Below, piece by piece: positions 10,073 to 20,294 of a stretch of DNA of 32,612 nucleotides. The stretch comes from Spongospora subterranea (lineage: Eukaryota > Endomyxa > Phytomyxea > Plasmodiophorida > Plasmodiophoridae). The stretch is from NCBI GenBank assembly GCA_900404475.1, contig OUQQ01000170.1, positions 1 to 32,612 on the forward strand. Reading direction: 5' to 3'. The number at the start of each line of letters is the position of its first letter. The stretch's first letter is position 1. The notes beneath the pieces were generated by a model. That model made no database searches, was not told the origin of the DNA, and was given only the letters and a program-made list of their open reading frames with translations. The translations under genes were made by a program, and so were the position numbers.

Positions 10073-10309
10073 TTCGAATCTGAATATAGAAGCACAAAGC
10101 GGCCGACCACCTGGCTCCAAAATCTCAATTCCGACCACTAATTCAGTCACAGAACTTTATTTGCAGAAAAAATGTCAAAAAAATATATATGGACCATTTG
10201 GACAAGGGATCAATCAGTGTTTTGATGGTCAGTCATTCAACATCAAGTGATAATAGTGGCGGAGGTGGAATGAACGATGAATTTTGATTGTGAGGCCTTT
10301 TAACTTACG
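10073..10309. promoter_or_regulatory. shared divergent promoter region
   Basis: This 237-nt gap separates two divergently starting single-exon genes, so it probably carries both promoters. An AT-rich TATA-like stretch lies at 10181-10190. No defined operator is visible. Confidence 0.35.
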
Positions 10310-11125
10310 ATGATATTTATTTTGAGCATTGCCCTGGTCGTCTGCACGTTCAGTCCGGGCGACGCCCAAGCTCTGTACCTTAAAGGAATGCCATTACCAC
10401 CGAAACCGGTTACGAAAACGGGGAATGCGCCAACTTGGGAGCATGCAGTCAAATCCTGGGCGACCGCCAAGTGTATTGAAGCCAACAGACCAGAGAGTGA
10501 AGTGACGTTGGAGACAATCAAAATTGCTGAGACGTTCAAAGGTTTATTGCGTTCAGAATATATCCACGATTTGCACAAAATTCGCAATACGTTGCCCAAC
10601 TCGGTCTGGCATGTTTTGTTTTTGACCGTCAACATCGCCAGTCTAATCGGATATGATCACCCGTTAAGTTTTAGTGGCGCTTTTATCATCTGGGTGATCG
10701 ATAACTCACAAGAATTATATCGGCGATTGGAGAGAATTGACCGGTCGAACTGGGTCAACCCCTTCGGTAATGAATTCGGAATCATTCAGAGGCGGATCAA
10801 GACGGCGAATGCAGCTGAGGTGACTACGGAAGTAGATGAAGGAGAACTGCTTGATGATGATGATGAGGGGTACGATGATGATGACGATTATGAGGATTAT
10901 GACGAGGATTACGATGATGATGAAAACACTTCCCCAATGAACCTTCTCAAATCAAAAACCAAGCAAGGACTATGGAAGAAAACGTTTGGACTCTATCTGT
11001 GGCCCATTGTTGCGGGGAGCGTGGCAATCATAATCGGATTGACGATATTGATCAAGTTCAGCCCTTCAATATTTGGTATTCGTTCAAGCGGCACAGCACT
11101 AGCAAACACTGCAATACCAATTTGA
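10310..11125 (+). CDS. secreted-entry, single-pass membrane protein with Asp-rich tract
   Basis: This is a single-exon ORF of 271 aa with no recognised family. Residues 1-20 form a signal peptide (hydrophobic, ending near GDAQ). Residues 21-165 form a probably lumenal or extracellular helical region containing a second hydrophobic stretch (VWHVLFLTVNIASLIG, 99-114). Residues about 173-205 are a highly acidic Asp/Glu/Tyr run encoded by GAT repeats at 10852-10925. One membrane helix follows at about 228-250 (LYLWPIVAGSVAIIIGLTIL), with a short tail. An acidic lumenal tract of this kind is seen in calcium-binding ER or secretory proteins; here that is inference. It is divergent to the glycosyltransferase-like gene. 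Confidence 0.65.
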   Translation: MIFILSIALVVCTFSPGDAQALYLKGMPLPPKPVTKTGNAPTWEHAVKSWATAKCIEANRPESEVTLETIKIAETFKGLLRSEYIHDLHKIRNTLPNSVWHVLFLTVNIASLIGYDHPLSFSGAFIIWVIDNSQELYRRLERIDRSNWVNPFGNEFGIIQRRIKTANAAEVTTEVDEGELLDDDDEGYDDDDDYEDYDEDYDDDENTSPMNLLKSKTKQGLWKKTFGLYLWPIVAGSVAIIIGLTILIKFSPSIFGIRSSGTALANTAIPI

Positions 11126-11172
11126 TACAGATAAAACAGCAGAGAAGACACCGGTATTGCAAATGTGCCGAC

Positions 11173-13066
11173 TTAATGATCGAACGCAATGTATTGCTGT
11201 AATCGAACAGCGTATTCCTTGGGAAATGAAAAATCTTTGAGGTATGGATAGAATTCGGTTACAATAGCGTAAAGCGAACGATCAATGGCATTTGAGATTG
11301 CTAAGGCTTGGGCTGGCGTCTTCCATGAACTACTGCTAACCTGGCTCCTCTCTTCGAAGTCGCTAGTCGCAGCTAGGTAGTCTTGAATAGCTATGGACGA
11401 TGCCAGTAGAGCACCAACCACGGCCTCGAAAGAACGCTGGACGACCCCGATATCATCTTCTGCAATAGAATTCACAACCAGCGATGATAGTGCTAAACGA
11501 ACGTGAATTAGCTGGAAAACAACAATTCATCGACACGAAGAAACCTTGAGTAATGGAGACAATGTCATCAGCGCAATGAAAATGTTCATGAGAGCGCAAT
11601 ACGAGGTGGTGCCGATTTGGATCTATGAACTCGATTAAGTAATTAAAAACACACGATCGGAAAGTTTACAGATTTTGACGGCCTCATAAAGGGATTTGGA
11701 AAACCGCTCTAATGTCGCAATGCAGGTTTTAGAGACATCAACCCAGTAAGCTCCATCGTCGAGAGAATAGATGGAAACACGTGCGCTCGATGATAACTGA
11801 CAGATGTCGCTCAGTTCTAAGAATCCCAAAGACTGTTCACAATCAGCAAACAAAAAACCAAGGAGCCGTTGGTAATTACGCGTGCGTATTCGTCTTTCTC
11901 GTGTTGAACCAGTTTGACTAACAGAGAGACTGAGATGGAGATTTTGGGATCGACTAAAATCGACTGCGTTAAAACAGCTTCAATAACGTGCCGCGACATC
12001 TCCCACGATAAGAACATTTGAAATGCACTAGAACGAAAAAATCAGCACAGAATGATGGACGTGACAATACCAGATCTTGTTTACGATAAAAGAAATAGAA
12101 ATTCCCGAAGAAGCGAAGAGTGGCATTGAGCCGATGGCGAGAAAAGAAGCAAATAGTACGGCAATCCGAGAGACTCCAGCACCCAGCGTATTGGGATCAA
12201 ATACCAGACTACCGATAATATTACAACACGTTTGGCACTCATGTAAGCGGCATCCATAGCACGCGACCTCAACTGAGTTTCAATGGGAAGCTGAACAGCA
12301 GGAAAATGAATCTATAAACGGCAAATTGATCAACATAGGTATGTAGTGTAAGTTACATAAAGCTGACTTTTTGACGATTCATCAAATCGAGGAAAGAGTA
12401 CATTGATGAATATATGATCATTCGACCAGCGTGACAACTTAGACATGTGCTGACTGAACCCAATGTGAACGCCAGCGTTGTCAAACTCGACAATAGTGCC
12501 AATCCAAAAGCAGATAATGTTGACGGTGAGTTGATTAAAAACGATAGACGCCTAATACCAGGGGTTGCCCTTGTCGAATCTACAGTTCGCCGGTTAGCTG
12601 GCAAGTTCCGCTCAACAGACGACACGTAGAACCTTTGATGTATCGCATACTAGTGATCATATATGCCAATTGTAGGACTATAAAAATCAGTAGGTTTATG
12701 AAATTCGCGAAGTTGATTGCGCGCCAAACTGAAATTATCAACTTGATTAGCAATAATGGAAACAGAAGCTTGTGATAAAATACAGTAGAGCGTCGGGCGA
12801 AAATTAGCGGTGATGAATATGGCAATTTGAACAACTAAGTTGTAGACGATCGCATTTAGCGTTCGAGATTGTTTCAAATAGTCAATCCATCTCTGCAACG
12901 ATAGATTGGGTTTCTTTTTGGATATGGTAGGAGAGACCCTTTCGACCGTCGAAGGGTGTTCAGATTTCTTCCCCAACAACTGCTGCTGCTCGATCTGGTC
13001 CCGGTCCAGTATTTGCCTGAATATATGGGTCCCCGACGCTGATCCCGATCCAGGGCTATGCCACAT
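11173..13066 (-). CDS. multi-pass membrane protein, possible aromatic-acid-exporter/FUSC-like
   Basis: This is a gene of at least seven exons from a likely ATG at 13066 to the TAA at 11173. The first exon encodes a cytosolic head with IEQQQLLGKK, then the first helices (LNAIVYNLVVQIAIFITANF). A 55-nt intron (GTATTT donor, TTTCAG acceptor, branch-like GCTAATC) joins to WRAINFANFINLLIFIVLQL. Later exons carry LSAFGLALLSSLTTLAFTLG and GVSRIAVLFASFLAIGS, among others. The C-terminal third is soluble and helical (SVSIYSLDDGAYWVDVSK-like, TLERFSKSLYEAVKIC, YPYLKDFSFPKEYAVRLQQY). The order of N-terminal helices and a helical cytosolic tail resembles the FUSC/ArAE/ALMT-like transporters, but this is tentative. 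The junctions near 12080-12300 are unresolved. Confidence 0.5.
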
Positions 13067-14329
13067 CGCCTTCAAAGCAGCGATCGGGACAACTTCCAGA
13101 ACGAATACGTATTTTGATGTACTGCGCGAATCAGAGTCAAATCAGTTGATCCCAGTCGCTTTGTGGTGAAATTGATAACCGTGGCGCCAAATAATACCGC
13201 AGACACTCGCGTTTATGCACAACGCCACAATCACTTGTAGGCATGGAATTGGCTACCTCCAGCGACCAGCAGCGAACATCGTATGAGATGATTGAACATA
13301 TCGGGGTGGATAAAACTCTTGAGATTTGAATATTCGTCAACGTATTTCAGTCGCGTTATATTAATGCAGCATTTTATCAAGTAAATCATCAATCTTGACT
13401 GTAATAATGCCAACATTGGCGGTGTTGCAAAGTGATGTCTTTTTGAGGTGCATGGCACAAGTTATTCTTCTAATCCGGTTGTTGGCGACGATAAACTGAT
13501 GCAGAATCCAACGCTAATTTATCAACTCCCCCGAAGACATTGCTATTTCTAAGCCTATAAAAGAGCTCAGATCCTGAGAAACAGGTAAACCAGGGTTCAA
13601 TAAATGTTATCGTAAAAATACACTATTTATTTTGATTCTTGGTGCGAACCCAAGCGGAACCAATCAGCGCAGTTGTCGAGCCGAACGATGAAGGTGAAGG
13701 TCAAGCCCTCACGCCCTACCAAAGCCTGAGGTTAAGACAGTGGCATATCACCGAAGATATGTTCTCAGAGATTGGGAGGATGTTTTGGAGAAACGACAAC
13801 AAAAACCTGTTAAGCTGAACGAATATGTGTACTCAATCCCAAAAACAAAGAAAATCCACTGAAAAGGTTGACCAACTTTGTGAAACCCAAATCAATAATA
13901 GTTACTAATATTGAAATACTCCCAAAATCTTACGCGAAAACCCAACAGGATATTTCAATCGTTCCAACAACTGCAAATTCCTCATCGGTTGAACAGGCTT
14001 GAGTCTTACATCTACAATTGAGAAGAGACCCTCGTTAAGTCAAAACAGGACTTACAACGGGACGTTTTTATTTTTGAAACCACCGGGGAAAAGGACGGCA
14101 ACCGGCGCGGTGGCCTGATGAGCCGAAGACGAAACCTGGTCGAATAGGGTTGGCTGGCAAACGGGCTTTTTGTCAGACGTCAGCCATCCCTGGTTGTCGT
14201 CGCACCGACAGCGGCTTTTTAGCTCGAGGTTCAGATGGAGCGAACAGATGAGATGCTCAAGGCGTGCCATCAGCCCTTCGCCGCAATTGCCGAACATCCA
14301 TAAACCTTTTGTGGAATTCGGCACGTCAT
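13067..14329. other. gene-poor stretch, possibly element debris
   Basis: There are short frames only. Around 13453 a minus-strand ATG opens 30 codons ending KIDDLLDKMLH, which could be an upstream exon of the membrane-protein gene. A minus frame at 14052-14363 is Cys-bearing but has no ATG. The stretch from about 13600 may be the decayed 5' part of the reverse-transcriptase element. I cannot prove either. Confidence 0.3.
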
Positions 14330-15055
14330 CCGCTATACAACAAATGTAGCCAAATGGCTTCACAGTCAGCTATACCTGCTGGTTGCGAAGTCCGATTAAA
14401 TAAGCATTGATAGGCTCTAATTAATTGAAGAATTTTGAAAGGATCAGATTCGATAAACGCTGTACTCAGTTAGTCAGTATTAAATGCAACCTCACTCTGC
14501 ACATCGAAATTTCAAAGACGGATTGAGTTTACTGAAAACAGCATTTGAAAGTTCATTTCAAAGGGGATATCAACCTCATCCTCAATCTCTCGCACTGGGT
14601 ACTAACAAACAATTTCTTTGAATTGCAAGGAAAATGGTACCACCAGATACAAGGTGCAGCAATGGGCGGAACGCATCAAGAGTTTTCGCAGAATTAGTCA
14701 TAGCAGCGATAAAACAGAGATTTTTAACAGTCAAACGACTATCGAAGATAAGCCTTTACTATATCGCAGATATTGAGATGACATCTTGTTGATCGATTAT
14801 AGTCTTAACCGCATCAAAAAGTCGTTGCATAATTGAATTCATGCAAAATGCTAGATTTTGATTTGGAACAATACGGATCAGAAGTTAACTTTTGGATGCG
14901 TATTCAAAGGAGAACGATTAGGAGTTTGTAACAAGCTCTTGTCAAACCTTACAAAAAAAGCCACAAACAAATGCAAATGCTCACATTATGCATTATACAA
15001 GCCCGATGACAAAAAACAGCTGGATTACAGGAAAACCTCGGTATCTTGAGAGCTT
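14330..15055 (+). mobile_element. degenerate Penelope-like reverse transcriptase
   Basis: Conceptual translation recovers reverse-transcriptase blocks in order but in changing frames. They are VAKWLHSQL-like sequence near 14350, then LTNNFFELQGKWYHQIQGAAMGG-type sequence at about 14600-14673 (the block preceding the catalytic box in Penelope-like elements), and then PLLYRRY-stop-DDILLIDY at 14753-14796. In that last block the YxDD box carries a TGA at 14774-14776. After it comes a tail with FDLEQYGSEVNFW and LDYRK. The first and second blocks are in different frames, so at least one frameshift has occurred. I see no endonuclease domain or terminal repeats. The element is dead. Confidence 0.6.
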
Positions 15056-15508
15056 GTCAAAACTGATCATTCAGTCAACGGGTTTGACTGAGGGGAGGAT
15101 TTTCCCACATCCTCCATATCTTGAGCAGTGTTTCATGAGGTGATTGTCTGTTGGGTCGAGAGTTGGTACACCGTCCATCAGTGTCATTTGCGGTTGAGTC
15201 TGAGTGGAAATAGAAATACACTGGTCCGAGTCTTCCGACCCCCGTTGCGCAGCCCAATGCCATGTTACACCTTACGATATGATGATCATTCCTGTCTTGG
15301 GGTGTTTTTGAAAAAACCTGTGCGTTCGATCGTGACCAGGAATCGGGCCTGTTAATCTTTGTAAACCGAATACGTCAGCTGGAAATTCCATCATTTCGGG
15401 TGAATTTTACGGCACCTATCTGACATGCACTTGTAAACAAGTATCGGCTTATCAACATTCGAAAATTGATCACGTTTTCTCCCGATACGCGATCACTCAT
15501 ATATTGCA
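15056..15508. other. intergenic stretch
   Basis: It lies between the dead reverse transcriptase and the AVL9-like start codon. The overlapping frames on both strands (15075-15355) have no domain features and look like chance ORFs. Confidence 0.35.
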
Positions 15509-17013
15509 ATGCCCATACATGATATCATCTGCGCCGTGGTCCGTTTCGACCATGACCGTGGTCCGGTAGTCGATCAGATCCTTCCTGACCGCATCCCAGA
15601 GACATATCCACATCTGGCGGAGATCATGCCGCAATTCGTCCTCCCGGATCGGATACATCGTCAAAACATTGTAGGTACCCAGCAACATAATCCATATGCT
15701 TTACACTAACGGTTCCAATGATAATTGCAAACGCAATATTTATATTCAGCATCGTCGTTGTTAATTAACGTTTTCTTTTGGCATTGGAGGTATTTGTGGC
15801 CGCAGTTCAACTCATGTTACGTGTCACTTAATGTTTCATTCAATTACTGGGTGATTGTCCCGATTATCTTTACGAGATGGCAGTATAGATAATGTTACAC
15901 GATGGCAAATTACGTTACTCATTGTACATTGTTGACCAGGATTTCGTGTATTTCGTCGGCGAATCAGCGTCTGATAGTGATCGTCAGATCGCTGGCGTTT
16001 CCTGTTTCCGGCAAATAGCGTCGGCTGAGGATAGCCGGGGCTGGGTCCAACGCTCGCTGGCCGTTATGATCGTCCTGGATCATGGAGCCCATGTGTCACC
16101 CCATATGTTCCCGTTGATACAAGGGATGATGTCGCGACCCGCCCGATTATTCTTCGAACGGCCAAGTCACGACGACGTCTTGCCCGACCTGTACGAGACA
16201 GTGAATGTGGCGCTGAGCAAGATGGAGCTACCGGTGGCAGTCCCGTTTCAACCTAGGTTGAAGACGCTATTGACGACAATGCCGGTGGAGCTACTGACCG
16301 TAATCAAAGCGTGCGATGCCGGGGGATGCGTATCCATCTTTTCTGATTCATCGCTTCACCTTCTGACATCAACAGTGTTGGCGATATCCACAGCGGTTTC
16401 AAGCCATACTTGCACCTACCCATATGTCCCAATCACTCTCATTGATGATATATTGGCCGCATCCAAACATGTACTTTTCGGCACCAACAATCAGACCATC
16501 GCTAACAACAGTCGCATCAATGTCGCCTGGAACATTGACACCAGATTTATGCGTATTGAGACTGGAGCTTGGGATGATATTCTCCGTTTAACCCCATCCG
16601 ATCAGCGTTTCGCTAGATTATTGTCCAGTGATCCTGATAATTTTCACACGCTCATTCAGCAATATCGGCGTCATCTTCAGAATCTGATTTCACTTCGGCT
16701 TCGGAACTCGACGTTGTCTGCCGAGCTGGAAGACGCTCTAGACGATTATAATCCGATCTGGGCTGGGCTCTCCTATGGATTCCTAGAACATGGCAATACT
16801 GAACCCGATCAAGACGAATATACCCATCCATGCCGAGGAACTGCTGTCGACCATGCATGGAATTCCATCGCGGAAAGAACGCAATCGCTATCTGGGCATG
16901 CACAGAACGGGGCGGCGATGGCGTCGTCGGCCATTGCCTCATTCGTGGGGACGATCAGCCAGCCATGGGCGACAAGTAAGTGGAAGACCGAGCCCTGCAA
17001 TGGTGAACAATAA
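15509..17013 (+). CDS. AVL9: AVL9-like (DENN-related) trafficking protein
   Basis: AVL9 proteins act in late secretory vesicle traffic and belong to the DENN-related group. Exon 1 is 15509-15670 and exon 2 is 15940-17013. The 269-nt intron, longer than its neighbours', has a GTAGGT donor and a GACCAG acceptor and joins in phase 0. The product is about 411 aa, shorter than typical AVL9. Family features are ICAVVRFDHDRGPVVDQILP, LPQFALPDG-like sequence (MPQFVLPDRIH), FVYFVGES, then GVSCFRQI and QRSLAVM. Later parts include ASKHVLFG and LTPSDQRFARLL. The C-terminus is SSAIASFVGTISQPW. The low-complexity middle insert of larger homologues is missing. Confidence 0.68.
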
Positions 17014-17282
17014 CTGATTCTGTGTGATGTATTGTTATGGACACAGCCGATCACGATAATCAACAGAATGATGAATATGTCATGTTATCGCACTGGTCTG
17101 ATTATATTTGAACACCAATCTATATTCCCCTCCCACACATCACCCCATCATATATCATTATATAAAAAATCTGCTTATTTAGGACCAGGACGTTGGTTCG
17201 ATATCGGTAATCTGTGTTGAGTCATCGATAGGGAGTCAGGTGAAGTACTTGAAAATCATATGTTAATATAGCCGCCCTTTAT
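17014..17282. other. intergenic stretch
   Basis: This 269-nt AT-rich gap lies between the AVL9-like stop and the deacetylase-like start. No ORF of interest was seen. Confidence 0.4.
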
Positions 17283-18525
17283 ATGGGTTTTCCCTCGTTA
17301 GCATGTTGCCTTTTAAACACGATCGCCATCTTATCGATCGGCTCGATCGCCTTACATCTAATATTCACTTGGACAACCGATGGCGTTTCGGAGGACACCG
17401 CTGCTGGCAATATCCTCGGTATTCACCGGGCAACGACCGCCCCGACCCTGCGACGGTCCAAAAATTCTAAACGGGACGGTTGCCATGGATGGCTGGTCCC
17501 AGGATCTGATCCACAGCGGTGCTCGATACGAGCGTTCGACTCCTGTGGCAAGGGAACTAAATCAGCCGTCCTCTCAGTACGTCATTGCATGATCTCTGGT
17601 TCACTGTGATCAACGAAATGCTGTTTTTGTAATGTTGTCCACAATTGAAGTTACATGTGGTTTGTATTGGTTTGCTGGGTCAAACTGTGCATTTTTTCAG
17701 ATCGACGACTCAACAGTGTTGGAAATGTCGGATTTATCACGGTTGATGGAAGAGGCAAAAGGAATTGGCGCTCAATTGACATGGTTTGTGTCGCCATCGG
17801 TATCAGGGCAGCCCGACAGACGCTGCGACATGATCAAGGCGGTGATAAACGGCGGCCATGAAGTCCAGATACAGACCTGGGATGGTGAACCGGTCAGACC
17901 CGATTCCGTTCCCGACCTCAACCAAACCATTGCCTTCACTCGTGCTTGTGGCGCCAATCCAACTCAGTTCAGACCCCCAGTTGGACAGCTGACAAACACA
18001 TCGGCTATTGCATTATACCAAACATACGGTAACCGGATTTACCACTGTTTTCCCACTTGTCGCTGTTCCTGTTTTGAACTGGATTGTTAGAACTGGTTGA
18101 CATAATTAATATTACGTGGGCAAATGGTGATATTCGGGGCGTGATTAGTGCTTATGTTTGTTTCCCTCGTAGGAGTGTCGATCAATATGTGGACGGCATC
18201 AGGTGATGTTGTTGATCCGTTGATCCACGATCTAGGTTTGATCATGCCTCACGATGACTCCTTGATCATCCGTCTACAGCGCCCGGTACTCTCTTGTTTT
18301 CTCCCTGATTTTTCCCGCCAGGGTTCGCTTAAACTGCCCGTTTTAGGAATATTGGGGCACATCTGGTCCACTAGGTAAGTTATCATCGTATCTAACAAGC
18401 AATGGATACCAGTATAGGGCGTCATCGAAATGCTATGAACAGTGTGCACAATCAGTCTGCTCATCGTCATCCGCTCAACTCTCACCGGGTCTATTCAAGC
18501 CGTAGAGAAAGGATTCAACCTGTGA
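17283..18525 (+). CDS. polysaccharide deacetylase-like protein lacking catalytic residues
   Basis: NodB-fold enzymes remove acetyl groups from chitin and related polymers at the cell surface. Four exons fit: 17283-17576, 17701-18028, 18173-18374 and 18456-18525, with donors GTACGT, GTAACC and GTAAGT. The product is about 297 aa. An N-terminal signal peptide or anchor (CLLNTIAILSIGSIALHLIF) precedes the domain. The fold is readable: KSAVLSIDDSTVLEMSDL replaces TFDDGPS, GHEVQIQTWDGEP replaces the H-x3-H zinc motif, FRPPVGQLTN keeps the RPPYG motif, INMWTASGDV follows, and SLLIVIRST replaces the final LLHD block. Both zinc His and the last His-Asp are gone, so it is probably non-catalytic, perhaps polysaccharide-binding. 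A 36-nt segment at 18286-18321 has splice-like ends but is in frame either way. Confidence 0.7.
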
Positions 18526-18967
18526 TCGATACCCTTCTGGTCCAAGTTCCAAACTTGTACAGAATCGTCTAAACGATGTTAAATTCATCGAAACCAGCTA
18601 CAAATTGCAATATATTTAATTCGACACGTTTTATTTCATTAACTTCTTCGACTGTCAATTAATTCTGGGCGACACGCCGTTGTCCTTGCTGTGTGTAGCA
18701 GAAATTTTTGATCTGTTAGGGCGTCGATAACTTATCTTGCTGATTGAGTTGAAAGCACTTGGCCCTTCTCAACACATGTTTGGAGCCTTTTGCCCAGCAT
18801 GATTTGAGGGAATATCGATGGCGTTCTCTTCATATATTTTGCCATACCTCAACCCGATGTAGGATCACCCTACCCGACAATATGGCGCTGAGGTTTGCAG
18901 CGCCAGCACTGCCAACACCAGGGCCGTTCCAATATTTGTTGAATGCGCATCACTGTAAATAACCGTT
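18526..18967. other. intergenic stretch
   Basis: A frame containing NMALRFAAPALPTPGPFQY at about 18880-18940 looks protein-like and could be an upstream exon of the next gene. It stops before it and I could not join it. Otherwise nothing was seen. Confidence 0.3.
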
Positions 18968-19744
18968 ATGAACGATATGGATGACTTCCTGAAAACATGG
19001 TTGGGATCCCTGAGTTTTCAAAGGGGACTCGGCTATGAGTTTGTCGACGACGAATTTTCGAGGCAAAGACTACTGTACCGAGCTTTTTCTCAGGGATTCA
19101 TAGTTCTTCGTGCGGTCATATTCCGTCATTTGCAGAAGACGCTGCAGCAGCAGTATTAACGGTGTCTTACTCCCGAATAGGTCGTATCACTGAAGCCATC
19201 GACAGTATCTCCTCAGAGTAAGCTCCTGACGTTGACAAAGGCCAATTTTGAGGAGCCAATTCAAACGATCTATTTTCAAACACGTGTGCGGTAGGGGGTG
19301 TCCCCGAATGATGTATATTGCCGAAGCAGCGCCGGTTATGACCTCAGCGGTAGGGTCAACAGGATCCAGAAGAACCACTGCTGCCAGAATTAAGGAAGCC
19401 AGACAACGGAAAGTTGCAGCAATCAATCAGAATCCTCCGGATCTGGACGAAGAAGGTCGCGTAGGTAAAATCGCCATCAGTGTCCGGTCTCGCTCCAGTG
19501 CCCGAATCCCAAACCCAGAGCCAATCGAGGCTTGCCCCACAGCAACTTTTTCAGCAAGCGATGCGGCTCGACGCTATGCGACACGATAATGATCCACCCG
19601 GATCGTTTGCACATTGAACTACATATGCCCACGTTGCGAACGATGTTGGAGCTGCCACTAAATCGATCAGGTTCGATTTCAAAAGGAGATAACGAAGCTG
19701 ATGGTATTGATGACTCTTTCATAGGCCGAACTGTGGCATGGTAG
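18968..19744 (+). CDS. four-exon hypothetical protein (about 183 aa)
   Basis: I do not recognise the family. A consistent model uses exons 18968-19013, 19094-19217, 19295-19486 and 19555-19744, total 552 nt, all phases closing. The donor at 19218 (GTAAGC) is strong; those at 19014 (GTTTTC) and 19487 (GTCTCG) are weak. The product begins MNDMDDFLKTWLGSL and has an Ala-rich helix (FAEDAAAAVLTVSYSRIGRI). It then has a basic helix (SRRTTAARIKEARQRK) and ends with HPDRLHIELHMPTLRTMLEL and an acidic tail. The last exon would otherwise sit in a different frame, and its amphipathic composition supports it being coding. The first exon is the least certain. Confidence 0.42.
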
Positions 19745-19787
19745 TGATGATGATCTTATCAGCGCAATTCCTTTCCAACACAATCAA

Positions 19788-20030
19788 TCAAGGGCGGATA
19801 CCAATAACTTCTTGAGGAAATAAGTGCCCCTTTGGTGTGTCGTCACTGGTTCGGGCGTGAAACGATGGGGGCACGTTCCTAGGAACAACAGGGCAAGGAA
19901 GGAAAATTCGTGTCTCTTGAATATGTTGAACATCAGAGTTATGCAGCACATTCACGACCCATAGGAATTTTGTTCTTTGTAATGAAACGCTGTCAGGATT
20001 GACAGGCGCCGCGCTTGCCAATGGATTTTT
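19788..20030 (-). CDS. short open frame, unknown, possibly one exon
   Basis: This frame has about 78 codons and contains TKFLWVVNVLHNSDVQHIQE and RIFLPCPVVPRNVPPSFHAR. It looks protein-like but has no in-frame ATG. A nearby ATG (about 20060, MDPTS) could be a preceding exon, but I found no splice that closes in phase. It lies just downstream of the carbamoyl-phosphate synthase on the same strand. Confidence 0.25.
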   Translation of the reverse strand, partial: KNPLASAAPVNPDSVSLQRTKFLWVVNVLHNSDVQHIQETRIFLPCPVVPRNVPPSFHARTSDDTPKGHLFPQEVIGIRP

Positions 20031-20294
20031 GCATGGTTAAAAATGAAAACTACTCGTAGGATCCATTTCACCCCAAACTGTTACCGGATTTTGTTAAAAA
20101 CGATGATTGTCCACATTACTGCTGGTAAAACGTTAAAACATGATATTTGTATTAAGTAGATAATAAAGAACGACGTCAACACGAGTTCTCAGTGGAGTCG
20201 TGATTCGTCAGCGGAAACATGCACATCCCATGAGTGTAGTGTTATCGGATTTGTCTATCATCAAAGAGTGTTTCAGCCGCAATATAGCAGGACA

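Noticed and set aside
14052..14363. Cys-containing minus ORF inside the element region
   Set aside because: It opens with GTG, has no signal peptide, and overlaps reverse-transcriptase debris.
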